Positions 47,758 through 56,380 of a stretch of 64,000 nt of DNA are shown piece after piece; position 1 is the first letter of the stretch, and every line of letters begins with the position of its first letter. This DNA comes from Streptomyces aureocirculatus (GTDB taxonomy: Bacteria > Actinomycetota > Actinomycetes > Streptomycetales > Streptomycetaceae): NCBI RefSeq assembly GCF_000720475.1, contig NZ_JOAP01000002.1, positions 229,688-293,687 of the forward strand, in the 5' to 3' direction. The translations under genes and the position numbers were made by a program. Under the pieces are notes generated by a model. The model was not told where the DNA came from. It worked only from the letters and a program-made list of their open reading frames with translations, and made no database searches.

Positions 47758-48407
47758 CCCGCTTCCGCCTCGGTCACGGGCCCGGCGAGCGCGCGCAGCG
47801 CCGCCGGGACGGCGGTGGCGAACCGTGCCGGGTCGGTCAGGTGCACCGCGGCCAGGCCGAAGTCCCGCACCGCGGTGACGACGTCGGGGTTGTCGTCGAC
47901 GAACACCGCCTGCGCGGGAGAGCAGCCGCAGGCGTCCAGCAGGCGTTCCAGGTAGACGTGCGTGGGCTTGACCGCCCGCAGCTTCCAGGAGGAGGCGAGC
48001 ACGTCGAAGTACCCGAAGTGGCCGAACGCCGCGTTCTTGGCCCGGTCCCACGCCTCGGCCTCGTTGTTGGCGAGGGCGAGGACGAGCCCGGGGTGATTGG
48101 CGCGGATGCGCGCCAGGGCGTCGAACACCGGGCGGTGGGCGCGGACGCCCGCCAGGTACAGGGCGGTGACCCGTTCGCGGTCGAGGTCCGGGGTTTCCGG
48201 TGCCCCGGCTGCCGCCAGCGCGTCGGTGAGCACGTCGAAGACGCCCCGCGCGTTCGTCTCGTACGCGGCGTCGCGCCGGTCCAGCTCCGCGCGCAGCCGG
48301 TCGGCGTCGGCGCCGTACCGCTCGGCGAGTTCGGGCAGGAAGCCGGACTCCTCGGTGACGTTGTTGAACAGGACTCCGCCCGCGTCCACCAGCAGGGCCC
48401 CGCGCAT
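47754..48407 (-). CDS. HAD-superfamily hydrolase (phosphatase-like)
   Basis: A 217-residue HAD-IA-type protein: motif I LLVDAGGVLF (first Asp is the nucleophile; the usual DxD second Asp is replaced by Gly, reading DAGGV), a helical cap, the lysine of RAVKPTHVY, and motif IV FVDDNPDV. Loss of the second Asp of DxD is unusual and may affect phosphatase activity. It overlaps both neighbours by 1-4 bp. It could dephosphorylate a sugar- or inositol-phosphate intermediate. Confidence 0.8.
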   Translation of the reverse strand: MRGALLVDAGGVLFNNVTEESGFLPELAERYGADADRLRAELDRRDAAYETNARGVFDVLTDALAAAGAPETPDLDRERVTALYLAGVRAHRPVFDALARIRANHPGLVLALANNEAEAWDRAKNAAFGHFGYFDVLASSWKLRAVKPTHVYLERLLDACGCSPAQAVFVDDNPDVVTAVRDFGLAAVHLTDPARFATAVPAALRALAGPVTEAEAG

Positions 48408-49366
48408 CACAGCCACTCCATGTTGTCTCGGGTCCAGTCCAAGTTGAGCCGCAGGCCGTCCGCCAGCGAGTGCTGTGGCTCCCAGCCGGTGGCCTTGCGC
48501 AGGGCCGTGGCGTCCGCCTGGAGCTTGTGGACCTCTCCGGGCCGTGCCGGGCCGTGCCGCAGCGGCGATGCCGACCCGGTGAGGGCGAGAACCTGCCGGG
48601 CCAGGTCCGCGATGCTGTGGTCGACTCCGGTGCCGATGTTGTACGGCTTTCCCTCGGGCGGCAGTTCGGCCAGGCGCAGGAACGCGTCGACCGTGTCGGC
48701 GACGTAGGTCAGGTCGCGGGTCTGGGTCCCGTCGCCGTTGACCATCAGGGGCCGGCCGCGCAGGGCGCGCGCGAGGAAGAGCGGCACCACGTCGTAGACG
48801 TGCCGCGGCCCGTAGCAGTTGAAGGGGCGGACGATGGTCAGGGGCAGGCCGAACGCGTCGTGGTAGGAGCGGGCGAGGCGGTCGCAGGCGACCTTCGACG
48901 CCGCGTAGGGGGTCGCGGGCTCCAGCGGGTCGCCTTCGGCGATCGGTCCGGGGTGGGTGCCGTAGACCTCGCTGGAGCTGGTGACCAGCAGGTGTCGCGG
49001 CCCCGCCGCCCGGGCCGCCTCCAGGACGTTCAGCGTGGAGGCGATGTTGGTCTGGACGACCGTGGCGGGTTGGGTGAGGGACGCGGGCACATAGGCGTCC
49101 GCGGCCAGGTGGAACCAGGTGTGGGCGCCGCACGCGGTCAGGGCCGCCACGGCGTCGGGCCCGGCGAGGTCGACGTGGAGGAGGGCGTCGAGGCCTCCCA
49201 CGGTCCGTTCGGTCAGATTCCGGAAGCGGGCGGTGACCTGGGAGCGCGACGTCCTGCGGACGACGGCGGTGACGCGGGCGCCGCGGTCGACGAGTGCCTC
49301 GGTGAGGTGGGAGCCGACGAACCCGTCCGCTCCGGTGACGAGGACCGGGTGGTTGTTCCACTCCAT
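48407..49366 (-). CDS. NAD-dependent sugar epimerase/dehydratase (extended SDR)
   Basis: A 319-residue extended SDR: NAD motif VTGADGFVGSHL, catalytic TSSSEVYGTH and YAASK (Tyr/Lys), VRPFNCYGPRH, and GDGTQTRDLTYV, as in nucleotide-sugar enzymes. The Glu in SSEVYG is kept as in 4,6-dehydratases (TSE/TDE types), where simple 4-epimerases usually lack it. A UDP-sugar 4,6-dehydratase making the 4-keto-6-deoxy intermediate fits the pathway; 4-epimerase is the alternative. ATG at 49366 is used; a GTG at 49381 overlapping the previous stop is also possible. Confidence 0.85.
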   Translation of the reverse strand: MEWNNHPVLVTGADGFVGSHLTEALVDRGARVTAVVRRTSRSQVTARFRNLTERTVGGLDALLHVDLAGPDAVAALTACGAHTWFHLAADAYVPASLTQPATVVQTNIASTLNVLEAARAAGPRHLLVTSSSEVYGTHPGPIAEGDPLEPATPYAASKVACDRLARSYHDAFGLPLTIVRPFNCYGPRHVYDVVPLFLARALRGRPLMVNGDGTQTRDLTYVADTVDAFLRLAELPPEGKPYNIGTGVDHSIADLARQVLALTGSASPLRHGPARPGEVHKLQADATALRKATGWEPQHSLADGLRLNLDWTRDNMEWL

Positions 49367-49377
49367 GTCCGCCGCCC

Positions 49378-50826
49378 TCACAGCGCTGGGGAGTGCGTCG
49401 TCGGCCGGGCCGGTGACGGCGCGGCCGCGGGGCTGGTGGGTGCCGGTTCCGGTGGTGGGGGCGGTCCCGGCAGGTCCTGCAGTGCCGGTCGTAAGCGCTC
49501 GGTCAGGAAGCTCAGTTCGTCGTCGGACGCCGTCAGCGGGGGCGCCACGATGAGCCCTTCGCCGCCACCGTCGTGCCGGTAGCCGTTGAAGGGGTACAGC
49601 AGCAGCCCCTGTGCGCGGGTCGTGCGCATGGCCGCGTTCAGGGTGCCGGGGGCCAGCTCGACGCCGTAGTAGTGGCCGCGGCCGCGTACGTCGGTGACGG
49701 CGGGCACGGTGGCGAGGGTGCGGCGCAGGTCCGTGCCGAGGCGGGCGCCGCGGCCCTGGGCGTCGGTGAGCGCACCCGTGTCCTCGAGGACGTCGAGCAC
49801 GGCGAGGCCGACGGCGGCCTGGAGCGGGCTGGCGGACATCGTGCCCATCATCGGCAGCGGCGTCCCGGCGGTGAGGATGTCCTGCGCGATGTGCGGGGCC
49901 ACCAGGACCGCGGAGATCGGCAGGTAGCCCGCGCCGAGACCTTTGGACAGCACCGTGATGTCGGCGCTCGCGCCCGGCCAGTGGTCGGCGGCAAGTGCCC
50001 TGCCGGTCCGGCCGAGGCCGGTGAGCACCTCGTCGTGGAGGGTCAGCACGCCCTGGTCCGCGCACAGCGACCGCACCCGGGCCAGATAGCCGTCGGGTGC
50101 CTCGTAGGCACCGCCCGTGGTGCCGTTGACCGGCTCCATGAGGACGGCGGCGACGCTCTCCGGGTCCTCGCGCAGGGCCTCCTGTACGGCGTCGGCGCAG
50201 TCGGCGCGGCACTGGGTGTGGCGGCAGCCGCGGTGCATGTCGGGGTAGGGCGGGTCGAAGGCGGGGGCCAGGCCCATGGCGTCGTCGGGGTGGGGGCGGC
50301 GTCGGCGGTGACCGGACAGGCCCAGGGTCAGGGCGCTGTTGCCGTGGTAGCTGAGCGAGGCGGTGAGGACGCGGTGGCGGCGGTGGCCGCCGCGGGCCCG
50401 CTGGGCGAGGCGCGCCAGGGAGATGGCCATTTCGACGGCGGCGGTCCCGGTGGAGGCGAAGACGACGCGGTCATCGGGGCGCCCCACGAGGCGGGTGAGG
50501 CGGCGGGCCAGTTGCTCCTGGAGCCCGGGACGGAGTGCTCCCGGCGACGCGAACGCTCCGGTGGTGGCCTGCTCGGCCAGGGCGCGGACCACGGACGGAC
50601 GGCCGTGGCCGACGTTCACGCAGATCAGGCCGCTGGCGGCGTCCAGGACGCGGCGGCCGTCGGTCAACTGGAGCCAGGAGCCTTCGGCACGGGCCCAGGG
50701 CAGCGGCGCAAGGGACTGGCGCGCGGCAAGCAGGCGGTCTCGGTCCTGGGGTTCGGCTGTCCGGGCCGCGGGGGTGGTCAACTGCGCGGCCGGGTCGGGG
50801 CCGGCCGCGGAAAGGGGGATCGTCAC
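49378..50826 (-). CDS. Class III PLP-dependent aminotransferase of the sugar operon
   Basis: A 482-residue class III aminotransferase: LDAASGLICVNVGHGRPSVV, FASTGTAAVEMAISLAR, LTASLSYHGNS, LTLHDEVLTGLGRTGR and the PLP lysine in ITVLSKGLGAGYLP. It probably aminates a keto-sugar carbon (C4) or another keto intermediate. A Cys/His-rich insert (CRHTQCRADC) near residue 195 is uncommon for the family. The C-terminus is a Pro-rich tail. GTG start overlaps the upstream TGA (GTGA), with GCAGGAG before it. Confidence 0.85.
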   Translation of the reverse strand: MTIPLSAAGPDPAAQLTTPAARTAEPQDRDRLLAARQSLAPLPWARAEGSWLQLTDGRRVLDAASGLICVNVGHGRPSVVRALAEQATTGAFASPGALRPGLQEQLARRLTRLVGRPDDRVVFASTGTAAVEMAISLARLAQRARGGHRRHRVLTASLSYHGNSALTLGLSGHRRRRPHPDDAMGLAPAFDPPYPDMHRGCRHTQCRADCADAVQEALREDPESVAAVLMEPVNGTTGGAYEAPDGYLARVRSLCADQGVLTLHDEVLTGLGRTGRALAADHWPGASADITVLSKGLGAGYLPISAVLVAPHIAQDILTAGTPLPMMGTMSASPLQAAVGLAVLDVLEDTGALTDAQGRGARLGTDLRRTLATVPAVTDVRGRGHYYGVELAPGTLNAAMRTTRAQGLLLYPFNGYRHDGGGEGLIVAPPLTASDDELSFLTERLRPALQDLPGPPPPPEPAPTSPAAAPSPARPTTHSPAL

Positions 50827-51983
50827 ACGAGCTCCTGCCAGTTCATCGAGGGGTGGGGGTCGGCGGCGAGGCGGAGGGCCTGTGCGGCGAACATCGACGC
50901 CCAGGTGTTGAGGTGCCGCTCCGGGGCGCCGGGTCGGTACGGGACAGCCGCCTGGCCGTCGGCGAGATGACGCAGGTCGGCGCTGAGCAGCGCGGCCTCG
51001 GCGGCGGTGTCCGCGTCGGGCAGTCGGTGCAGCAGCGCGAGCCGCAGGGTTTGGGCCACGACGTCCGACTGCCGCTCGCCGACCGGTGTCGGGGCGCCCC
51101 GGGCCAGATCGACGAAGCCGGGGAAGCCGCCCGTCGGCAGCCGCTGCTGCCACACCCAGGCCGTGAGCGCGCGGGACCGGTCCAGGGCGCGGGTGTCCCC
51201 GGTGTGGTCGGCCCACATCCAGAGCCCTTCGGCGGCGTAGCACAGCGCGTGCAGGCTGAGGACGGTGCTGCCGGGCCGGGTGGGCGGCGGGAACGCGTCG
51301 GGCTCCTGCCAGGTGTGTGCCTCATCGGTGAGTGATGTGGCCAGTCGCATGGCTCCCGGGAGCCCTTGGTCCGCGGCGGCCAGCAGCGCCTGCACGGTCT
51401 TCAGCAGATGGACCCGGCCGCGGGTGGACCAGGCGGCGGGCAGGGGCCCTGGCTCGGTGCCTGGGACGACGGGGGGCAGCGGGCCATGCGCGGCGGCCGC
51501 GCGCACCAGCACGTCGGCGTACGCCAGTCCGGCGTCCACCAGGCGGGGCGCGGCCGTGGCCCGGCCGAAGCGCAGCAGGCCGTGGGCGATCATCGCGACG
51601 TCGAAGGTGTAGACGGCGCCCTGGGTCTTCTCCGAACGGGCCGCGAAGTCACCGGCTTCGGCCCGTGCCGCGAGCCAGTCGGCGGCGTCGGTGGCACGGG
51701 CCGCGGCAGTGGGGCCGAGGCCGGTGAGGAAGGTGAGGATGTAGCCGGTGATCTCGGGGTAAGGCGCGGAGAGTTCCCCGGTCTCCTCGTCACGCCAGCC
51801 GCAGAACGCTCCGGAGGGAGCCTGGGTGGCGCCGGCCACCAGCCATCGGCTCAGTGCGTCGGCGGCTCGCGCGCAAGCGGTGCGGGGGGCGTCGGCGGCG
51901 GGTGGGGTGGCGGTGGATCGCGGGCCCGCGGCTGGGGTGCCGGGCGTGGGCGGGGTGCCGGGGGACGGGGTGCGGATACTCAC
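50823..51983 (-). CDS. Alpha/alpha-toroid (six-hairpin-like) protein of unknown function
   Basis: A 386-residue mostly helical protein after a Pro/Ala-rich first 35 residues. Repeated helix-hairpin blocks contain W/G/F motifs such as GAFCGWRDEETGEL, TFDVAMIAHGLLRF, LHALCYAAEGLWMW and LPTGGFPGFVDLARG, as in terpenoid-cyclase-like or glycoside-hydrolase toroids. No terpene-cyclase DxDD or farnesyltransferase motif is evident. It sits between the glycosyltransferase and aminotransferase genes and ends by overlap with the latter, so it belongs to the pathway; a sugar-binding or sugar-isomerising role is a guess. GTG start after AGGAGG. Confidence 0.65.
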   Translation of the reverse strand: MSIRTPSPGTPPTPGTPAAGPRSTATPPAADAPRTACARAADALSRWLVAGATQAPSGAFCGWRDEETGELSAPYPEITGYILTFLTGLGPTAAARATDAADWLAARAEAGDFAARSEKTQGAVYTFDVAMIAHGLLRFGRATAAPRLVDAGLAYADVLVRAAAAHGPLPPVVPGTEPGPLPAAWSTRGRVHLLKTVQALLAAADQGLPGAMRLATSLTDEAHTWQEPDAFPPPTRPGSTVLSLHALCYAAEGLWMWADHTGDTRALDRSRALTAWVWQQRLPTGGFPGFVDLARGAPTPVGERQSDVVAQTLRLALLHRLPDADTAAEAALLSADLRHLADGQAAVPYRPGAPERHLNTWASMFAAQALRLAADPHPSMNWQELV

Positions 51984-52044
51984 TTGTGGCCGATCCTCCT
52001 CAGGGCGGGGCGGGCGGGGCCCGGGCAGGGTTCCGCCCGCGGGC

Positions 52045-53214
52045 TCAGGCTCCGCCGAGCAGCGACTCGTAGGCGCGGATGTGGTTCCGTACGACCGCGT
52101 CGATCGAGAACCGGTCCAACGCCTCCTTGCGGGCCCGCTCCACGATCGCGGAGGTGTCGGTATCGAGGACGGTGCGCATCGCCTTCGCGAGCGCGGGGAC
52201 GTCGCCGGGCCGGTAGAGCAGTCCGGTCTGCCCGTGGGTCACCACCTCGTCGTGGCCCTCCACATCCGTGGTGATGACAGGGCGGCTGCTCGCCATGCCC
52301 TCGGTGAGGGCGATGCCCCAGCCCTCGTGCGAGGAGGGCAGCACCATCGCGTCCGCCGCCGCGTACAGCGTCGGCATGTCCTGCCAGCTCAGCCCCTCCT
52401 CCCACAGCACGTGCCGCGCCACGCCCAGCTCTTCGGCCTGGCGTACGAGGCCGTCGACGTACCCGGAGTTCGAGCGGCCCGTGGGGGTGGTCAGAACGAG
52501 CCGGGCGTCCGGGTGGGTGGTGTGCAGGTCGGCGAGCGCGGCGATGGCGTCCTCGACGCGCTTGCGCGGCACCGGGCGAGCGGGGACGAGGAAGACCGGC
52601 TCGTCGTCGAGTCCGTGCTCCGTACGCCAGCGCGTACGGGCCTCGGGGAAGGTCCCGAACGCGGTGAGGTCGGTGCCGAACTCCACCACTGTCGCCGGTT
52701 CGGTGAAGCCCGCCTCGCGGGCCCAGCGTTCGTAGGCCTTCGATCCGCACAGCAGTAGGTCGGGGTGGAGGTTGTCGACCAGGCCGCGCTGGAGCGCTCG
52801 TTCCAGCGGGTAGTCGGCCCACAGGTCGAAGACGCGCACGCCCGGGACGAAGGTCTCGAAGAGGGAGACGACGAGCTTGCTGCGGACGCTGGGCCGCACC
52901 CAGCTCACAAGGAGCGCGGGCACGTAGTTGAAGACATGGACCACGTCGGCGTCGGTGGTGCTCAGCTCGGCGTGCAGGCGCTGGACTGCGTCCTTGCAGT
53001 CGAGTCGCTGGCAGGCGGCGACGAGCCCTGTCACCTCTTTGACGGTGACTTTCCCGGTGCGGTAGAGGTCCCGTTCGGCACTCGCGGGAGCCGCTTCGGT
53101 CACGACGGTCACGTCGTGGCCCGCGGCCGCGAGTCCTTCGGCGACCTGGTGCACATGGGTCTCGCCCCCGCCGACGACCGGGGGATACTTCTCGGCGATC
53201 AGGGTGATCTTCAT
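52045..53214 (-). CDS. GT4-family glycosyltransferase
   Basis: A 389-residue GT-B glycosyltransferase: N-terminal acceptor domain with [19 protein letters not shown], linker, then donor domain with [17 protein letters not shown] and the E-x7-E motif [12 protein letters not shown] typical of retaining GT4 enzymes. It likely transfers the deoxyaminosugar to its acceptor (an inositol in the kasugamycin-like model). The ATG overlaps the stop of the 3-dehydratase gene by 4 bp. Confidence 0.9.
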   Translation of the reverse strand: MKITLIAEKYPPVVGGGETHVHQVAEGLAAAGHDVTVVTEAAPASAERDLYRTGKVTVKEVTGLVAACQRLDCKDAVQRLHAELSTTDADVVHVFNYVPALLVSWVRPSVRSKLVVSLFETFVPGVRVFDLWADYPLERALQRGLVDNLHPDLLLCGSKAYERWAREAGFTEPATVVEFGTDLTAFGTFPEARTRWRTEHGLDDEPVFLVPARPVPRKRVEDAIAALADLHTTHPDARLVLTTPTGRSNSGYVDGLVRQAEELGVARHVLWEEGLSWQDMPTLYAAADAMVLPSSHEGWGIALTEGMASSRPVITTDVEGHDEVVTHGQTGLLYRPGDVPALAKAMRTVLDTDTSAIVERARKEALDRFSIDAVVRNHIRAYESLLGGA

Positions 53215-54470
53215 ATCGTCTCCCGGAGGGCCTTGGCGAGGGCGGTCGTGGCGGCCGTGAGGTCGAGGCCGGGCGGGCAGCCGATGAGCAGCCCTCGTGC
53301 GGCCAGCTCGTGGGCGTGCGCGTAGGGCTGGTGCACCACGTGCTCCAGGGCGTCGAAGCACGGCTGCTCGGGCAGCGAGGCGCCGAGGAAGCCCCGCGGT
53401 TCGACGGAGTGGGCGGCGAGCACGTCGGCGATGTCGCCCAGGGGTGCGCCGGCCGGCGCGAGGAGCGGAACCGCGAACGGCGAGGCGCCGGGACCGGTGG
53501 GATCGCCGAGGACCCGCCAGCGCGGGAAGTCGGCGACGACCTCGCACAGCGCCCGGGCGGCGGCCCTGCGCTCCTCGGCCATCTCCGGCTCACGGGTCAA
53601 CTGCACAAGGCCGAAAGCCGCTTGAAAGTCCGTCAGCTTGGCGTTGTAGCCGACGCGCAGATGGATGTACCGCTCCTCTCCACCCACCCGGCGCCGACCC
53701 ACCGGGTAGCGCATCCGCTCACCGCTGTAGGCGAAGTCCCGGCCGAAGGCGCGCAGGCTGCGCAGCAGTTCCGCGTCCTTGGGGTCGTCGCAGGCGATGA
53801 CGCCGCCTTCGCCCATGGTGAGGTGGTGGCCCGCGTAGAAGCTGAAGGTGGCCAGCGCCCCGGTGCCGCCCACGCGGACCCGCCCGTCGGTGGCGCCCAG
53901 CGATTCGCAGCAGTCCTCGATGAGGACAGCGCCGCTCCGCTGGACGAGGTCGCCGAGCCGCCGGGAGTCCAGCGACTGCCCAAGGGCGTGCGGGAGAAGC
54001 GCCGCCTTCGCTCCGTGCTGCCGGACGGCCTGGTCCACCAGGTCGAGGTCGACGTTCACCCCTCCCGGTTCGGTGTCCGCGAAGACCGGTGTGAGGCCGA
54101 GTTGGACCACGGGGGTGACCGCGCTGATGAAGGTGGCTCCGGAGACCACCACCCGGTCTCCGGGGCGCAGCCCGTGGCGTTCGGCCACCGCGGCGAGGGC
54201 CAGGAGGTTGGCGGTGCTGCCCGAGGTTACGGCCACGGCGTGGCGGAAGCCGAAGCGCGCGGCGAAGGCGGCTTCGAACTCCGCGGTGGTCCGTCCGGTC
54301 GCCAAGTCCCCCGACCGGAGGGCCGCGGTGACCGCGGAGATCTCGCGCTCGTCGTGGCGGGGACGCCCGAAGGGCAGGGCCCAGTCACGGGTGCCGACCG
54401 CCACGGGACTTCTGACGGGACTTCTGTCGTGCCGCACGGGTGGGGCGTGCCGCTCCAGCGGCTCGCTCAT
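53211..54470 (-). CDS. DegT/DnrJ-fold NDP-hexose 3-dehydratase (ColD/RfbH-like)
   Basis: A 419-residue PLP enzyme of the DegT/DnrJ/EryC1 fold. Where aminotransferases have the PLP lysine this protein has His: [14 protein letters not shown]. That replacement defines the sugar 3-dehydratases E1 (RfbH) and ColD, which remove the C3 hydroxyl of 4-keto-6-deoxy sugars. The cysteine cluster that binds [2Fe-2S] in E1 (GRDC.C...) is absent ([13 protein letters not shown]), so it is closer to the Fe-S-free ColD. It supplies the 3-deoxy step for a tetradeoxy sugar. ATG after GGGAG; first gene of the operon. Confidence 0.85.
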   Translation of the reverse strand: MSEPLERHAPPVRHDRSPVRSPVAVGTRDWALPFGRPRHDEREISAVTAALRSGDLATGRTTAEFEAAFAARFGFRHAVAVTSGSTANLLALAAVAERHGLRPGDRVVVSGATFISAVTPVVQLGLTPVFADTEPGGVNVDLDLVDQAVRQHGAKAALLPHALGQSLDSRRLGDLVQRSGAVLIEDCCESLGATDGRVRVGGTGALATFSFYAGHHLTMGEGGVIACDDPKDAELLRSLRAFGRDFAYSGERMRYPVGRRRVGGEERYIHLRVGYNAKLTDFQAAFGLVQLTREPEMAEERRAAARALCEVVADFPRWRVLGDPTGPGASPFAVPLLAPAGAPLGDIADVLAAHSVEPRGFLGASLPEQPCFDALEHVVHQPYAHAHELAARGLLIGCPPGLDLTAATTALAKALRETI

Positions 54471-54481
54471 GGTCCGGCTCC

Positions 54482-54547
54482 CTTCGGAAGGCGAAGCGGT
54501 CAGCTTCGGAAGGCGAAGCGGTTGGCTTCGGAAGGCGAAGCGGTTGG
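54482..54547. repeat. Three 22-bp tandem repeats in the leader of the sugar operon
   Basis: Units at 54482, 54504 and 54526 (cttcggaaggcgaagcggttgg; first unit differs at two bases). Each contains the inverted repeat CTTCG-gaagg-CGAAG. The array begins 12 bp upstream of the 3-dehydratase ATG, so it lies in the 5' leader and could fold into serial hairpins or bind a regulator. Confidence 0.85.
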
Positions 54548-55866
54548 CTGGTGTGCGTACGGGTTCGGGGTCGCCCTTGAGCCGGGGCGCGGCCAGGTCG
54601 TGGGGGGCAGACGTGTTGCGTCGCGAGAGCGGAGCGGTGCACCGCAGTACTGTGACCGGTCCGATGGCGCATTCCGGGCATGGCGGGAGCGATTCACCCC
54701 GCACCTGGCAATGACGTGATACTCAGTTGACGTGGGCCCGCCTGGCGCTTGGCGTACTTGCGCCACCGCGTGCGCCCGGTCGGCGAACGGCTTGACGGAA
54801 AGCTGTGCGCGCCTTTCGTGGAATCGTGCCAACCTTGGCATCGCGGGTCCCTGTCACCGCACACATTCCTCAACGGGATGGCGTGAATTTACTAGCGGTC
54901 CGCGCACGCCAGGCGCAGCGGCCGCGTTCGTACGCATGCGGCGAGCGGGATTCTTCAGGTACGCGACGCCGGCTCCAAATCCACATGAGTCCTCTTCTGT
55001 TGCCGGGTAGCCGATGAGTGCTCGGCTTCTTCCTGGCGCGCAACGGACTTCGGAGTAGAGAGGTGAGTGAGCCCAGTTCACAAGGAGGCTGACCCTTACC
55101 AGAGGTGACATTGGAAGACTGACACGCTCACGAGAGATGGGTCAACGAAGTCGTTGGCCACAGAACCTTTTTGAACCCACAGGGAAACTTCCCTCCGGGG
55201 CGTTTGGCTCTGTATATTCCGGGTACTGCTTCTAGGCCGTCCAGCACTTTGCCCCCTCCAGCACCTTGCACCTCACAGGCCACAGGCCTATGGAATCCAG
55301 GCCGGTAAAACCTCGTCCTGTTCTTATCGACTCCGCGGCTCCTGGCCTGTCGATCGACGCGCCGCTGTGACTCGGGTGGGTAGCGGACTGTCGCGCGACG
55401 CGCGCCTCTCGGTACTCGCGGTAATCGTCGGACGCGGTCTCCCTCGCCTGCGCCCCCATCTGCTCCCCCGCCTCCGGCGTACCCGCAGCCGCCCGGTCGG
55501 GTTGCACCGTAGGGGGCGGCTGTCGACGGCAGGTGGCTGGGTACCCGGACGGGTTGCTGTTGCCCGGGCGCTGAAGGCTGGGGCCCTTCCCTGGCTCCGC
55601 CGGGAATGGGCCGCAGTCGGTGGCTGGCCTTTCCTGCAAGAACTCGTCGATATAAGAGGTGCCGAAAGGTACGACCTTGTTGAGGCCGCCGACTCGGCGC
55701 GCGACGCACCCGACCCCGCGGCTCTGCTCAGGCTGCAAGCAGCGTGTTCCGGAGCATGCGACTCGGCCTGTGTTTCGTTCTGTGTCCCACTGACCGGAAC
55801 GATGCTTGATGGGCAGGGGACTTCCCCGGGATGCTGGGGGGAGCCCGCGTTCCTCTACGTCGTTCC
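54548..55866. other. 1.3-kb region without recognisable genes at the cluster's right border
   Basis: It should hold the promoter of the sugar operon near 54600-54800, but no clear promoter could be picked. GC content falls and becomes uneven after 54700. Long open frames on both strands (55128-55870) give Arg/Pro-rich translations with no domain features. The stretch marks the passage from the cluster to the decay zone. Confidence 0.5.
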
Positions 55867-56136
55867 ATGACCGTCCTCACGGCTGTGATGCTCGCCAGCG
55901 TCTCCACAGTTGCCGTCGCGAGCGCCATCGAGTTGCGTAACGAGAGCACCGAGTTGTGCCTCGGTATCGACCAGAAATGGCGCCTAGCCTGGGTGGCTCC
56001 CACCGGACAACGGGCCCGCCTCGTCAACGTCAGGTCAAACCTTTTCCTGGGCATCACCAACGCAAGTCACGAATGGAACGCGAAAGCAGTCCAGTGGGAA
56101 TGCAACGGAAATGCCGACCAGACCTGGCACTTCTGA
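55867..56136 (+). CDS. Short secreted ricin-type beta-trefoil fragment
   Basis: An 89-residue protein: hydrophobic signal-like start (TVLTAVMLASVSTVAVASA), then a single ricin-B-like repeat with LCLGI, VQWECNGNADQTWHF (the QxW motif). A full ricin domain has three such repeats in about 130 residues; this one stops right after the first QxW. It is either a miniature lectin-like secreted protein or a truncated gene. An ATG at 55831 would add 12 residues. Confidence 0.5.
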   Translation: MTVLTAVMLASVSTVAVASAIELRNESTELCLGIDQKWRLAWVAPTGQRARLVNVRSNLFLGITNASHEWNAKAVQWECNGNADQTWHF

Positions 56137-56380
56137 TCCGTTCCTGCGTTCTCACACGGGCCCGTGCAGTCATGCGCAAGGCCGGTGAGCCCGAGGGCTC
56201 CGGGTAGGGCGGAGAGCTGTTGACTGCTCTCCGCAACGCTCGCGGCACTGCTCCGTCGTGCTCGGTACCGCCACGGCCGCGCCTCAGCAAGGTAGTCGGC
56301 CGCTTCGGGCGACGGCCGCTGCGCTAGTGGGCGGACAGGAACCGCGAGCATGGACGGCTACCCGATCGAAAAGGACAGCA

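Noticed and set aside
50823..51983. Terpene cyclase assignment for the toroid protein
   Set aside because: No DxDD or aspartate-rich metal motif is visible and the cluster has no prenyl-diphosphate synthase.
45129..54470. Cell-surface polysaccharide (teichuronic acid or LPS-like) cluster as explanation for the sugar operon
   Set aside because: There is no flippase, polymerase, undecaprenyl-phosphate transferase or wall ligase, and the operon converges on NRPS genes; kept only as a lesser alternative.
54482..54547. Tandem 22-bp repeats as a CRISPR array
   Set aside because: Units are directly adjacent with no unique spacers and no cas genes are present in the window.
55128..55870. Long open frames on both strands in the gap after the sugar operon
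   Set aside because: Neither strand gives recognisable protein features or a credible start; composition is that of non-coding or decayed DNA.
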